A stretch of DNA of 64,000 bases from Sipunculus nudus (lineage: Eukaryota; Annelida; Sipuncula; Golfingiida; Sipunculidae): positions 51,094,624 through 51,158,623 of the forward strand of contig CM049308.1 in assembly GCA_026874595.1 (NCBI GenBank), given 5' to 3'. Of the stretch, positions 12,890 to 25,837 are shown one piece after another. Every line of letters starts with the position of its first letter. The first letter of the stretch is position 1. Below the pieces are notes generated by a model. The model was not told the origin of the DNA, did not search any database, and worked only from the letters and a program-made list of their open reading frames with translations. Both the position numbers and the translations under genes were made by a program.

Positions 12890-14942
12890 ACACTCACACC
12901 AGGATTATCGGACTTTTGTTAATGCATTTTAGCAAGTTTCTCTATGATTGAATACAAAATTAATTGCAAAATTGCACAATAATGCAGCTATCACCTCAAT
13001 CAACTTCAGAATTTTCACAATGATTCATAAATTGATAAATCAAACACTTAAACCTATTAACAGTCCTGATGGAGCTGGAGGATATCAGTAGAGTCCTGGA
13101 CACCATGTGATTACTGACCAACCTTTCATAATTAACTACAATATACGTAGCTGTAGGTGCCCTAGTTTCTTAGATTAACAGCCTATATACCGCCCTACCA
13201 TCAAGCAGATTAGTACACGACTATCAGCCAATGTTAGCCAAGAGGAGACATTTTCTGACCTGCTATCACCCTTGATAAGGATAAAGTCATGACTCTATGG
13301 TCAGAGAGTGACCACTTACTGTTTGCGTGGCGCCCACTGAGCCATTTTGGTGGCTGTGAAGTTCACGCCCAAGCAGCAACTGTATGCTTATAATTGTGCT
13401 CCTAACAGGCAGTGCCACTCAGCATTAACTAGGACTGTATAACCCCGACTGTGACAGCACTTGGCATAGATCACAGTACCTTCCCAGCTTCCCCGATGAT
13501 GTTTATCTGACTGTTGTGTAATATGAAACCTATGTGTACATTTACTGTGATATTTACTTATGTCAGTCCTGATGCTGTCTTGTTCAGGATATATCATTTG
13601 ATGAAAAGCACTGGGTTTGATGAACAGCAACAGAAACAAAAATAGTTACCATTGCATGTATATCATGCTAAATGTCCTATAATAATGCACAGTCCCGAGT
13701 TTACAGCTTAACATGTTTCATCAAGAACATTCCACTTTCAACGACCAAATTACAAAAAACTAGAAAACATATACTTTTTATCAACATATATCTAATTTAT
13801 AATTATGATTTATGTAGAAATAAATTTATAAATATAGAATAACCATTCATAATTAAAATAACTGAGATGAAAACACTTCATATCTTTGAGTGTCAAAATT
13901 TGTAAGAACACAAACTTCTGCCCATTACTCTTGCCTAAATACAGGTTCAAGTTACTCACTGCTGACATCTGCAACAAAATGTGGTACTATCAAGAAATGT
14001 GAGTCTTCAGACAGTAGTAATATAACCTAATAAGTGGTGGTCTGCAAATATTGACCAGTGGTGGGTATGCACATAGTTCTATCCATTATTTGAAAAGGCC
14101 AGATTTGAAATTAAATGTAAGTTCCTGCCATTAGGAAATCTGCTCAAGTACTCAGATGTACAGTGGTCACTGAATCAGTCTGCTTAATACTCAAATATAA
14201 CAGGTAATATATGTAGTTTAATCAAATAAAGGTCAAGAGCCTTTAAGATAAAAGAAACTTGGACTGTTTATAACAGGAAATATGACCTAAACCTCAGGCC
14301 AGCTGCTTACTTGTTCACCTAACTCACAACGTGTCAGAGATCACAGCCACCATGGAGGTGTAGTCATCAGGACATTAACATGTTTGCCACACCTGTTTAC
14401 CAGGTATCTTTTTAGAGCCAGGCTCTGTGATCATGTAACGCAGTTCTCTGGTAACACACCTGTGGCCTAAAAAATCAACTCTTGTTATTGTGAGGCCCCA
14501 GGTGAACACACTGGTGAATACACAGCCATGTTTTGTGTGCAGGATACACTAATTTGTTCTGTAGGTGAACCATGCTTTTTTTTCAATATCCTCTCTTGAT
14601 AAATGTGCTTTATTTCCATTTCATTTAAATGAATACATGATTCATGTCCATTCATGTCCATACACCTGTGCTTATATATACATGTACATACTTACATACT
14701 CAGTTTAAATTGTAACAGTAAAGTCTAAAGTTAAAGTTTGAAATGTTACATTTTAAAGTAGCAAACATTGCAAAGGAACAATCTACCATAACAATGAAGT
14801 CAAAAGTATGTCATATGTTTTTATATTTGGATACTTTTTTATATTTAAAGTATCCATACCATATATTTAATTATCATGGTGACTTTAAGCAACTTAAAGG
14901 GGCCTAGCTGCCTCTGTTATGTTATACTTGCAGGGACATTTA
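12890..14942. other. Intergenic, no gene recognised
   Basis: No supported coding sequence, RNA gene or clear transposon terminus was found. Confidence 0.35.
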
Positions 14943-16669
14943 AACAAGGGACCTTTGTGTCACAGCACTCAGCTGTAATTAATTTTGAGAATTTTCCTAC
15001 TCCATAACAATATAATCAGCTGAAATTGTCATTAAGGATTTTTTTATGAGCTGTTTCACAATGTGGGTCCTGTGATCAAGTTTGATGCTTTAGTAACAAA
15101 ACTTGAGTTATCATCTGTTAACTTATTTGTGAATGAATTGGCCCTGTAACCTTGACCTTTAAGCTAATGACCCAAAAAATCCATCCGTTTCTTCCACTAT
15201 TGGCAGGTTGAAGAAGAAAGGTTTTGGATGAAAAGTTTAGCTTAAAAAGCATCCACAATCTTTCTAAATAAGTGGAATCTGTGACCTTGACCTTTGACCT
15301 CACTAATGACCCAAAAATTAATAGAGTTCTTGCTTTATAGGTGGACCATATATGATTCATGTTTGTAATTGTTCTAAATTGATTTATCAATCCAAACTGG
15401 GTTATCATAAGGAAAAAAATCTGACAGACATTGGCCTACTGAAAGACAAACAGATTGACAGACAGAACGGACAGGGTGATTACTAAAGCACATCTGCTTA
15501 TTCAAGTGGGGCCATAATAAAACACAAGGTTTCAGGACACTAGATGAAACCACAGTTGCAAATCTGATAGTATCAATATAATTTGGAAGTCTCAAAATAA
15601 AGAAAAAAATTCATAAAAAAATAGTAAAAATACAGGTATTGCCAACCGTATTCAGGAACTGAGGAAACCAGTCATAATCCATAAACACACCAGGTTTCAA
15701 GTCACTGGATGAAACCACAGTTGAGAAACTGATATTATTAGTGTCATTTGACGGTCTAAAAAAACAGGAAAAAATCGTAAAAATTAGAAAAAACCAGGTA
15801 GTATCAACAGTCCTTTGGAACTGACAACCCAAGTCATGGACAATATTCAAAGCAAGATTCACTGTAATCCATCCATTAAATATCAAAATAATGGAGGTTT
15901 TGTATAAAATTTTAAAGATGCCCAATCACCTATAAAGCATATTGAGTTAACACAAAAAATAGCTTCTTCCCTTTAAAATAAATCTGTACCTGCCAAAATA
16001 TTGCCTTGAAACCGTTTTCTTACACCTGTGAACAAGTGTTAAAAACAGTGAACCGGGCGCGATCGCCTGTATAAACATAAACATAGTGCGCCGGGCCTTG
16101 TGCTACACAGAGCCCCAACACGTGTCAATCAGGAGATACCCTACCTGACTTGGCTAAAAAAAATGTAATTCATGTTCCCGCTGGCTTAAAAACCGCGCGT
16201 TGCCCCTCTTTATCAGACCTCCGGTCAAGCGGCCTTGTTATGGTAAACAGACTGTGTTTACAAACACGCAAGGCTAAAACAAGGTGTTAAACAGTCGTAT
16301 GCGAGGAAATGAAATTGTGGGCTGGAATGGTTTTGCTGGGAAACTTTTGTATAAAGCAAAACTGAACAAATAGTGTGAAAGAATATGAATAATGTGGCTC
16401 CTGATTATATCCCTTTAAATTATTTGGGGTGGGGGGAGGAGGGTACTTTCAAGCCCCATAGCACAGAGGATATAGGTCACAGTGACCTATTTTCAGGTTT
16501 CCAGGAGATTTATATAGGCCTCCTTAGATATTCAGTTACAGGTTTCTAGGTTCACTGATGTCAAAACATGCCTGTCTTATGTACCTACAGACAGACAGAC
16601 TATCAGATGGACGATGGATGCTGACTGATCACTATAGCTCAGTTAAATTACAGTCAGCTTTGCTAAAAA
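14943..16669 (-). mobile_element. Helentron-like element, family A (minus orientation), diverged
   Basis: The minus-strand 5' end at 16633-16669 reads TTTTTAGCAAAGCTGACT with a pairing CTGAGCTATAG, followed by remnants of the TCCATCTGATAG pyrimidine tract. The 3' end at 14943-14975 reads CAGCTGAGTGCTGTGACAC then GGTCCCTTGTT. Internal degenerate repeats carry GTGACCTTGACCTTTGACCT at about 15281-15300. A short GC-rich patch lies at about 16050-16250. Confidence 0.5.
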
Positions 16670-17219
16670 GCAACAAATTCAGTCCAAGTTCAGTCCAATT
16701 GTACAGCACAACCCGTCACTCAGTGTTTCCACCCTAACAGTGAGACACCAGTAAATGTTAAAACCTCTGTGCACCAGCTGAGCCCAAGCACCTGATGTAG
16801 GTGACCTTCTCCTGAGCAAACAGACAAATATAAACCAACAGTAACTCAACAGTGATCAAATTAGCACAGACTTTGCTCCTTATTCTCCTTCAAATAACTA
16901 CATTATTGTTGAAGATGCACCAAGTGATCACTTATGATAAGAGACCAGTGTTAATATGTATCATATATCACTACACATTCTATCTTGGGGATAATGGAGT
17001 CAAAGGTCACAACCCTCATCACTAATGGAACCTTCCATGCTATAAACTAATGCATAGCAATAGCTATTTATGACAGCTAGCTCACATAATTTTTCACCAG
17101 CAAATAGTTTATGAATAGTTGGGAATGAATCCTTCATATTACATGTGATAAAAAAGTGTATCCCTTCAAACAATTGCTCATTTATTATATATGTGTATAT
17201 ATATATGCAATGTTACAGT

Positions 17220-17228
17220 GTATATATA

Positions 17229-17276
<48 letters not shown>

Positions 17277-17286
17277 ACACACACAC
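17220..17286. repeat. (AT)n microsatellite running into (AC)n
   Basis: About 65 bp of alternating AT, ending in ACACACACAC. Confidence 0.9.
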
Positions 17287-18004
17287 TTGCTTGAACTTAT
17301 TCCTTATATATCAACAAGTATTCAGTCAGCAGATAATAAAGAAAACAGGCTGGTAGTGCCAGTAAAAAAATCATTTTCACATGAAAAAGAACAGTAAACA
17401 TTATAAATTGTGATAACTTGACTAAGAATTGTCCATACCTAACCAGAAGATAATCTGACCACAATATCACTGAAATTATGGCATACTCCTTTCAAGCAAT
17501 AAGCCTATATATGTGGCAAGCTATGTAAATAAAATTAATTTGCATAGTATAATGAGTATATCTGCATAGTATATGAGCTCATTTGGAACAAAGGAAGTAT
17601 ACACTTATCACAATTTTGTGATTGTAACTTTTTTAAGTTCAAGAAAAACCTACATCAAGAAAATGTAGGGCTCTCAGGAAATGTGAGTCATATTTGTATT
17701 TTTATATATATACCACTTTAAGCTAATATCCACACCTTATGTGTCATGAGAGGCCTGTATGTATGTACTGCCTACTTTCCACATCATTAACAAACATGAC
17801 AAAGCATGTCATTATCTCCGTCACCATGCACAGAAAAGAGGTGTTTTGCTACACCACTGTACATCTCTGCTTCACTGCTCAGTGTAAGTTTTTATGTCCA
17901 AGGGGAAAACTGTTGACTCAAGTACCTGCCTATATATCTATAAAATTCCTTGCAGACACCTGATTTATTTCACACTCACAAGCAGACATAAACACAGACA
18001 CTTC

Positions 18005-18018
18005 ATATATATATATAT

Positions 18019-18106
<88 letters not shown>
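18005..18106. repeat. (AT)n microsatellite, about 100 bp
   Basis: Near-pure TA dinucleotides. The apparent reading frame of repeated IY residues is an artefact of the repeat. Confidence 0.95.
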
Positions 18107-18110
<4 letters not shown>

Positions 18111-18170
18111 GGTAGTGTTACCCTCCGATGTAAAGTGCTCTATGGCCTACAGACTAGGCCAGAGCGGTAT

Positions 18171-18224
18171 AACTCTGAAGAATTCAGAGTTCTTCAGAGT
18201 TATATATATATATATATATATATA
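18171..18224. repeat. Perfect 12-bp-arm hairpin abutting an (AT)n tract
   Basis: AACTCTGAAGAA (18171-18182) pairs with TTCTTCAGAGTT (18190-18201) around a 7-base loop. The tract (TA)n follows directly to about 18224. The hairpin and the flanking (AT)n at 18005-18106 may be one insertion. Confidence 0.6.
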
Positions 18225-18559
18225 CTGTATTAAATGCACATAAGATTAGACAGCTGTTACAGCCATATATAGAACTAGTCTTTAACAATGTAGAATCCAG
18301 TGCTGGTACTCTTTGCATGTGTAAATGGAAAATTACAATATTTCATTCATTTTTTGTATATGGACTGTTACAGATTCCTCCCAAACACAAGTCTGGATAA
18401 AGATTAAGGTGTACAATTAAATCTATAAATCTTCTTAAAAGATTTGGGCTGCAATATATATATAAAAAATGAAGAATAAAACTTTTATTGCATAAGCCCA
18501 TATAACAAACACCACTATAAAACTGTTCTCATTTACTAAAACCACGGAAGGGATATAAT

Positions 18560-19500
18560 AAAATTATGAATGATGGACGGACACGTACGTGCCCGTTACT
18601 ACCTCTGGCTTGGATGCTGGGCCAGTTACTAGAGGCAGCCTGTACGTAACCGCAACGCCAGCCTCATAATACCAGGCCCCGATCTGAAAACCAGGGCTCG
18701 CCCGTCCCTGGTCAAAACATCAATATATATTAATGTCCCCCTAACCCGGGGACGATTCAAGGGCATCCGTTATCAATAAAGGGCAAAGCAATACAAAGCC
18801 CTGATGATAGTGAAGCCTAAAATCACCCTGTCCTTAAGCAAGAGGTGTTGGGTTTTATTTGTACCAATTCACAATAAAAACCATACATTACACGGTGTCC
18901 GCTGTTTATTTATCCCTGATGGAGTCCATTATCATCTTGACAACCTGACATTCATCATTTTAAAATCCTTACCTTGTGCGTGAAGCGTAGAACAATATAA
19001 ACACCTGCGCACGAGAGCGTGGACCTCTTTGAAATGTGCTGGTAACTACACTCCCTCAATCTGGGGTTCACAGTTCACTAAGGTCATTTCAGGCCACCCG
19101 CTCGTCGGGGCAGCTCGGGTCAGTTCGGCTGTTATCGACTTTTTTCTAGGAACCGTCGTCTCATTCCAGTAATACACGATAACTCGAATATATGTACAAC
19201 GTCCAATGTTCACCGTTCACAAGAGCAAAATATACTCCAGCTGCCCTGAAATGAATAAATAAACACGTGTATGGATGCGGGGTTAACTAGATGGCGCTGT
19301 GTACTCGATCCCGTTGAAGGATTGCGCGGGTAAATTAGTTGGCCGTCTGGTCTGGCACGCCTCCTCTATCAGGCTCTATGTAATATGATCTGTGATGGGT
19401 CACTTTCGTATCGATTGTTTCAGTCAATTCCTGTTAAAACACTCTTGCAAACGATGATGGCCTCATGGTTTAACCACGTACGGATATGATGCAAGCAGGA
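18560..19500 (-). promoter_or_regulatory. CpG-dense island with a minus-strand splice donor; candidate promoter and non-coding first exon
   Basis: CpG density rises clearly above the surrounding AT-rich DNA. On the minus strand CGCACAAG|GTAAGG gives a strong donor, with the last exon base at 18973, as for a 5'-untranslated exon. No coding exon could be attached to it. The assignment as a promoter is inferred from composition plus the donor. Confidence 0.35.
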
Positions 19501-19612
19501 CGCAACTGGGTGGCAGATAGTATATTATGCTTCCCGAGAGTTCATTATATATATTAGGCTATTCACATCAAAATGACATGTAGGCTATACATGTACTTGA
19601 CTTGACAAGTCA

Positions 19613-19755
19613 CAGGCACGGATCCAGGATTTTTTGCAGAGTTGGGTCAACGGGTGTCATGCATAATATCCCTTAAAAAGGGTCGTTGGTTGAGAGCGGG
19701 GGGGGGGGGGGGGGTCCCCCCCCCTTCTCGACTTCCCCCTCTGGATCCGCGCCTG
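19613..19755. mobile_element. Short MITE with CAGGCRCGGATCCAG ends (hAT-like)
   Basis: The ends CAGGCACGGATCCAG (19613) and CTGGATCCGCGCCTG (ending 19755) are inverted repeats with one mismatch. CAGG...CCTG-type termini with GGATCCAG are typical of hAT MITEs in animals. No clean 8-bp duplication flanks it. The middle contains a G-run followed by a C-run (about 19700-19732) that could itself fold. Confidence 0.6.
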
Positions 19756-20038
19756 AGTCCTTCCACGTTTTGAATTACATTGCTTTAAATATAACGGTTG
19801 TTAAATTCTAACAGTCTGCTCTAAATCATTGACAAATTATATTTTGTCTTTTGAATTGAGGGTAAGATAAATTATAGCCGACAAGACATAAACCGAATAG
19901 CCTTGTAAGTTGCTTTCTAATTCTTTGGGGAAATAGGGGCTGGGCAGTATGTACTTGCATAATTCAAAGAAATAAAACAACACTGTTTTAACTAAAATAT
20001 TATTTAAACCATAGACTTAACTGAGAATAACTTGGTAC

Positions 20039-20078
20039 CCCCCCTCCCCCCCCCCCCCCCCCCAAAAAAAAAAAAAAA
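20039..20078. repeat. Poly-C followed by poly-A tract
   Basis: About 24 bases, almost all C, are followed directly by about 15 A. This tract is prone to sequencing-length error. Confidence 0.8.
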
Positions 20079-20303
20079 TTTAATACTAGCTGCAGAAGGT
20101 AGGGTAAACCCGCTGCCTTGTAACTGGCTTACTTGGTCAGGACATTCGTTGACTAACAGGTAAACAGGTATACGCTGGGACACAGTCAGTCATGGACAAC
20201 CTGTCCCTTGACTATACCAAAGGTTAATTAGTCTAAAGGTTTAACATTATGCATGTAGGGCCGGATGTCAGAGCCTAATATAGCCTACACCAGGGCTTGT
20301 ACA

Positions 20304-20306
<3 letters not shown>

Positions 20307-20369
<63 letters not shown>
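20307..20369. repeat. (AT)n microsatellite
   Basis: About 60 bp of pure TA dinucleotides. Confidence 0.95.
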
Positions 20370-20371
<2 letters not shown>

Positions 20372-20797
20372 TGTAGGCCTATATACACTTGTTGTTTGTA
20401 TCAAACCTTGGACTAAAAACACAGCTTTGACATCCTGTATAGGCCTATCGGTCTCATCAACGAAATATCCGGTTAAAAAAAGAGAACGTCATATGGCATG
20501 TCCGAATAAATCGATATAAACAAATAAGTATACAGTATATATACAGACTAAGTATATATGTATATAAAAATGTATATATAACCGAATTGTTTTTGTTAAT
20601 TGATTTTTTTAGGTCTGGGATGGTGTGTGTTTATGTGTGTGACACCGTCCTTCTCCAAGTAGAGGAAAAAAAAAAAAGAAACGCGTGTATTTTTTTACAG
20701 ACCTGATAATATTAAGCGATGAATATCTCTGTAACTGGATGTTGTTGTGTAAAACTAGAAACAATAATAATTATGGAAGTACGAAAATAACATTTTA

Positions 20798-21178
20798 CAC
20801 TCTAAAAACACATCGGTTAAAATCAACTGAAAAAACAGTTAATTTTAACCGATTCAATCGGTCAAAATAGCCCCAACCTAAATATCAGTTGACATAACTG
20901 TTTTAAGATCAGTAACCATAACAACTGATAGGATCAGTTAACATTTAACTGATATTTCGTTTGACAGCAACTGATATTTTAGGTTGAATATAACTGATTT
21001 ATTATTAACCTTTTTCAATAGGTTACTTTCAAACGGTTAAATTTAACTGATCTCTCCAGTTGCACGTAAAATATTTAACCGGTGGCTTTCTGGCTGAAAA
21101 ATATGAAATTTTTTTGCTAGAAGCTAACGAATACATTTGATTTACTTCGTGGGTATATAAATTATATCTTATATGTAT

Positions 21179-21229
<51 letters not shown>

Positions 21230-22447
21230 CCATAAAAAAAAGATCACAAGCAAAACTTAAAACCAAATTTACTAAATGTATCAAGCTGGGCCACCTTTAT
21301 AATTTGAACAATAGCAAAATCAACCACACCAAATTCCATATTCTACAATTTTTATGAAGAAACAACTGCTTCATCAGCAAAGTTTTATTATTTCTAAACA
21401 AAATAAATATACAAGATTTTTTTATATATCTTATATATGATAAGATGGGGGTATCATATATATATTAGGATAAAGAAAAAATGGGAAGTTATATCCTATT
21501 AATGTTTCTATATACATGCACTAAAAAAACATTCATATATGAGTTGGGCTATACGCAATATATGTGTGAATACATTCACTCACTATTAGGTTAAAAACAG
21601 CAAATGTGGCTAGCTTCACACTCGATTTGAATGTGCCCACCTTCACTCTCCATAAGATATCAAGAAGAAATGAGGTTGACTTCACTCAGTATGTGCCTGC
21701 CTTCACTCGCTCTTAGACATCAACAGTAAATGTGACTGGCCCCACACACAAAATGCATGTTCCAATCTTCAATTGATAACAAAGCTCAGATGACTTCAAG
21801 AAGAACATAAAGCTGGTCATATCGGTCAAGGACAACTGTAACCTATTATAGATAATCATACAACATTGCACAAACACTGAAACGGGTTATAAATAATCAT
21901 AAAATATATAACAAATGTAAAGTTTATGACAATCAGCTCAGCGCTGGATTTCTTTTTTGCTGGGATTATTATTTTTTTTTTCATGCTGCATACGTTTTGG
22001 CACTTTGCTTTAGTACTTCCACCATGACGAATTTCAACACGTGTCTTCAGCTCTTCATACTTAATATCTAGTCATTGGCGTGTGCCAAAGAGTATTTACT
22101 CATCCTGAAAATATAGAACAATATTTATTTAGATTGAGTGTGAATTGTGCCATAATTTTTTTTTTATTTCAGTAAAGCAAGTTACCTACGAATCAGTATG
22201 TTCATTTAGATGTATATCTTGCCTAAATGACATGGAAATATGTAACCCATGGGTCATGACGCTCCATATATAACAATGAATGATCCATCATCTACAGTGT
22301 TGCATGTGTATTATATTAACTGATATCAACAGTACCCCTGTTAACCGACCAATCAGTTAGATGCCAACGGATTTTTCAGTTGAAATCAACTGATTTCAGT
22401 CAACCTATTTTATCAGTTACCATTTTAACCGATGTGTTTTAAGAGTG
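20798..22447. mobile_element. Inverted-repeat DNA element of 1650 bp with TA target duplication (Tc1/mariner-like ends)
   Basis: The ends CACTCTAAAAACACATCGG (20798) and CCGATGTGTTTTAAGAGTG (ending 22447) are inverted repeats with one length or base difference, flanked by TA (20796-20797 and 22448-22449). About 150-250 bp inside each end is packed with AACTGAT/ATCAGTT heptamers in both orientations, probably repeated transposase-binding sites. Inside lie an (AT)n tract (21173-21227) and about three degenerate units of roughly 70 bp at 21573-21770. No transposase frame is visible, so it is non-autonomous. Confidence 0.65.
22243..22264 (-). repeat. Fragment of family A 3' terminus
   Basis: AACCCATGGGTCATGACGCT matches, on the minus strand, the terminal hairpin found at 33250 and 44330. 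It lies inside the 20798-22447 element and has no nearby partner end. Confidence 0.45.
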
Positions 22448-23159
22448 TATAAAGTTCTATGATCCTATTTAAGTTTTGCATTGTTGTATTCTCCAACTCA
22501 CGCTCCCATGCACACACGATTTTGTGGCACACTGCCACAACCGACGAATTCAGCAACTTAAGTAATAGGTAACCATTTTTCATACTCCATTGGTGAGAGG
22601 GTTCCGTTGAACTCCACCACGTATACTGGCCAATCAAATAAAGGGGCAGTTTGTTGATAATACTCCTGACAAATGCAAAGTCAAAGTCCACATACAGTAT
22701 AATTATACATTACACGTATCTATATCGTGACATCAGCTGTCTGTGCATGTGTGCTCATGGCTGACCGAACATCATGCTCACCCCCAATAGTGTAAACCTC
22801 GCCTGTACAAACAAGGGGCCAGTAACCATTGTCAGGAGATAATGCAATCTGTACCCGGTATCTGGGAACAAAGGCCTGTTGTATGAAATGTCACACGGTA
22901 ATGCAAAAGTTTGAATGTAGGCAAGATAAAACTCACAAAATCAGTAAAATTATAATAATAATTAAAATATTCATATTACCGAGAAAAGCTGCAAATGAGA
23001 GAAAGAAGCCCATTGAACTCATTTAGTGTAATATGAAATAAAAAGAATATACAGGTTATCATGCCAAATCTTACATTTTTTTGCCAGCATTGTATTTAGA
23101 TCAGTACTTATTAACCGAAATTTGTAAAATGGGCCCAAAGACGCATAATGTATGTATAT

Positions 23160-23370
23160 GCAAAGGTGTTGTAACCTCCACCTTTCCCCCGCCCCCTCCC
23201 CCCCCCCCCACACACACACCATTGAGTCCTTCCACCTGAGCACTGGGGAAAATAGTTTAATTGCAACTGCACAACATTTATTAAATAAACAAAATATATA
23301 TAAAGGTACGGAGGAGTTGTAACTCCCATCTGTATCATCCCCCCCACCCCCCCACACATACACACACCGC
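23160..23370. repeat. Imperfect tandem duplication with C-rich/(CA)n tracts
   Basis: Two units each contain GTTGTAACTCC(C/A)-like sequence, a run of C with interruptions, then CACACACAC and a run ending CTTCCA. The reverse-strand frames of G and C residues are artefacts. Confidence 0.5.
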
Positions 23371-23736
23371 TCTACTATCAAGTACTTCCAAATAGGGACT
23401 TGGAACTTATTTCAACTGTTCACATTTTATAAAATTGAAAAAAAAAATGTTTAATAAAAAAATGGAATCCTATTGAATAAATGTGTAAACTACTGAATTG
23501 TCAATACCTTATCAAAAAGCCAACCAATGAGCATGGTATAGTATAGATCTTATTCAAAAACTGCCTACATGCTTCAGTTTCAACATTAGGAAATATACGG
23601 TCAGATCACAAAATATTATTTGCAACATTATCTTTAATCATGTCAACCGTCAAAGGCCTATTCCTGTTATTACCTGTTCCTCTCAGTCTTTATTTCCATT
23701 TGATATTATTTTAGATGTTTAACTTCAAGGCCAACT

Positions 23737-23770
23737 TCAGCTGAGCACAGTGACCCATGGGTCCTTGTTT
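23737..23770 (+). repeat. Solo family A 3' end
   Basis: TCAGCTGAGCACAGTGACCC followed by ATGGGTCCTTGTTT reproduces the inverted repeat, the TGACCCATGGGTC palindrome and the CTTGTT end of family A. No matching 5' end was recognised upstream, so it is a truncated copy. Confidence 0.55.
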
Positions 23771-24036
23771 TGTGTTAAAATTTCACCTGGACCTGTACTT
23801 TTCCCCATGTGTAAAACACACACGCACAAAACAGGCAATAAAAAGTCCTCCATCATAAATACGTGTACGTAGTTTTTATGAGAATCTGTTCAACCGATAT
23901 TTGCTGTATGGGAAGAGCTACTAACAGACGGGCGGAAGGCGACGGATGGACTTGGCACAATGTCTACAGGGAGAAAGGGAGCCAAAATAAGGAAAAATGT
24001 GAACATACATAAATACTATAGGCAAATTACTCCTAA

Positions 24037-24040
<4 letters not shown>

Positions 24041-24103
<63 letters not shown>
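24041..24103. repeat. (AT)n microsatellite
   Basis: About 62 bp of TA dinucleotides. Confidence 0.95.
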
Positions 24104-24105
<2 letters not shown>

Positions 24106-24388
24106 CGAAACCGGTCTATTTATGCACGCCGAATTCCTAAAAAATCCTGTTTCAGTCAATTTACTTATATTTGCTGAATTCTAAATGTTTGCCATATTGT
24201 TAAAGGCAGCCGTTCATCTACCTGTTTGTAGACGTTATGTGATTTCTGGCTTCCTATGTACAGCTTTGTACATATTAATTAACTGTAGGTAATCCCTATA
24301 ATGAAAAGATCTTTAACGCCTCTGTGACAGATTTATGAGCTTGTTTATCTACAAGCTGTCGGTAAAGAAGGTACATGCGCAGTTATTG

Positions 24389-24403
24389 ATATATATATAT
24401 ATT

Positions 24404-24459
<56 letters not shown>

Positions 24460-24485
24460 TATATATATATATATATATATATATA
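24389..24485. repeat. (AT)n microsatellite interrupted by TTTA
   Basis: An interrupted TA tract that directly precedes the first copy of the 214-bp duplication. Confidence 0.9.
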
Positions 24486-24486
24486 A

Positions 24487-24915
24487 ACCATGTAATCTAT
24501 GGTTGTTGTTTGCACATGTGCGGAAGCTGAAAGATTACTTATTCAGAAATTCCTTTGCAAACCTCTTGTTCGTCTGACCTGCCGCCAGATGCTGGACGTG
24601 TACCCCACATGTTACAAACACGTGGATATAAAAGAAAACGAACAGCCTGTGTTCGGTTAGCCATGAAAACATAACATTCAGACTTTTAGTAAACTAGAAT
24701 ACCATGTAATCTATCGTTGTTGTTTGCACAACCTGAAGGATCACTTATTGCGAAATGCCCTTTGCAAACCTCCACCAGATGTCCCTATTGAACGTGTACG
24801 GGTTATTTTGGCACAGCCCCCCCCCCCCCGCATGTTACAAATACGTGGATATAAAAGAAAACGAACAGCCTGTGTGCGGTTAGCAATGACAACATGACAT
24901 TCAGGCCTTTATTAA
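24487..24915 (+). repeat. Direct tandem duplication, period about 214 bp
   Basis: Copy 1 starts at 24487 and copy 2 at 24701, both with ACCATGTAATCTAT. They share TTGTTGTTTGCACA, CACGTGGATATAAAAGAAAA (TACGTGG in copy 2) and GAACAGCCTGTGT. Copy 2 has a poly-C insertion and small deletions. TATAAAAG in each copy looks like a TATA box, but no transcript is evident. Confidence 0.75.
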
Positions 24916-25837
24916 ATAAACTGATAAGGGCCTAGGAGTCATGATACAAGTCATAATAAAATACCCATTCCAAGGAATAGATCAAAATATTTGCTGTGTG
25001 GTATAGTATTTGATATCAGAGGCTTATATGGTCATGTTTTATTTGCTAAATAATGAAGAAAAAATGTGGTTGGAAAAAATGTTTGTGGTTACAATTAACG
25101 GAAGTTTGAAGCAGTTTCAGGAACTGCAATTTCTGCTGTCAAGCCGTCATGACGGACGGAGAGATAAACTTTTCGAGTAAAAACAGCCTCGTTATTAATA
25201 ACTGCCGCGTGAATACACTGAAAGTCAGTCATGAATGTAATATTTATTACTTTTATCAACATAAAACGCCACTTTTTGTCTTACCTCGGGTAAATGAAAG
25301 TTCGAAAAGCAGATGAAAATGAAAAATTACCTTAAAAATGGCGTGCACATCTACTTATATAGGCATACTAGAATTGATAAGCTTGTTCTGTCACCTAGAC
25401 GTCTTCAGTTAATTAAAACGTTTTGGTAGCAGGCTGCCGCTAGTGTGCGGTGAATTTAGTATCTTTCGTAAATATCGGAATAGGCCCCTTTCAATTAAAT
25501 TATTTAAAGTAGACCTATGATCAACCGTAAACACATAACATTTCATGAAAAATTGTCACTTTTTTTCAAGCCGTCCCGAAGAAACCTGGCATTGGCATTT
25601 ATTTTTGCAAACAAACATATTACAGAAACTTCTTTGGTGCAAAAAGCGGAGATTTAGGTTCTAAAGGCATTTCCAAGGGAAAAGGGGAAAGGAAATGGGA
25701 CTTGGTGGATTTGTTTATTTACCGGCCAGCAGATGGAGCTATTTGACGATAAGACTAAGCCCTGGGCGATAATTGGGCGAGTTTTAGCGTTTGACAACCC
25801 TTGTTAATGATCAGTGGGAGACTCATTGCCTGTCAAG

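Noticed and set aside
18005-18115. Frames of repeated IY residues near (AT)n tracts, here and at 17156, 20265, 21029, 23960, 24335 and 38399
   Set aside because: They are pure translation of AT microsatellites.
23019-23381. 120-codon minus-strand frame rich in glycine
   Set aside because: It arises from C-rich and (CA)n simple repeats read in reverse.
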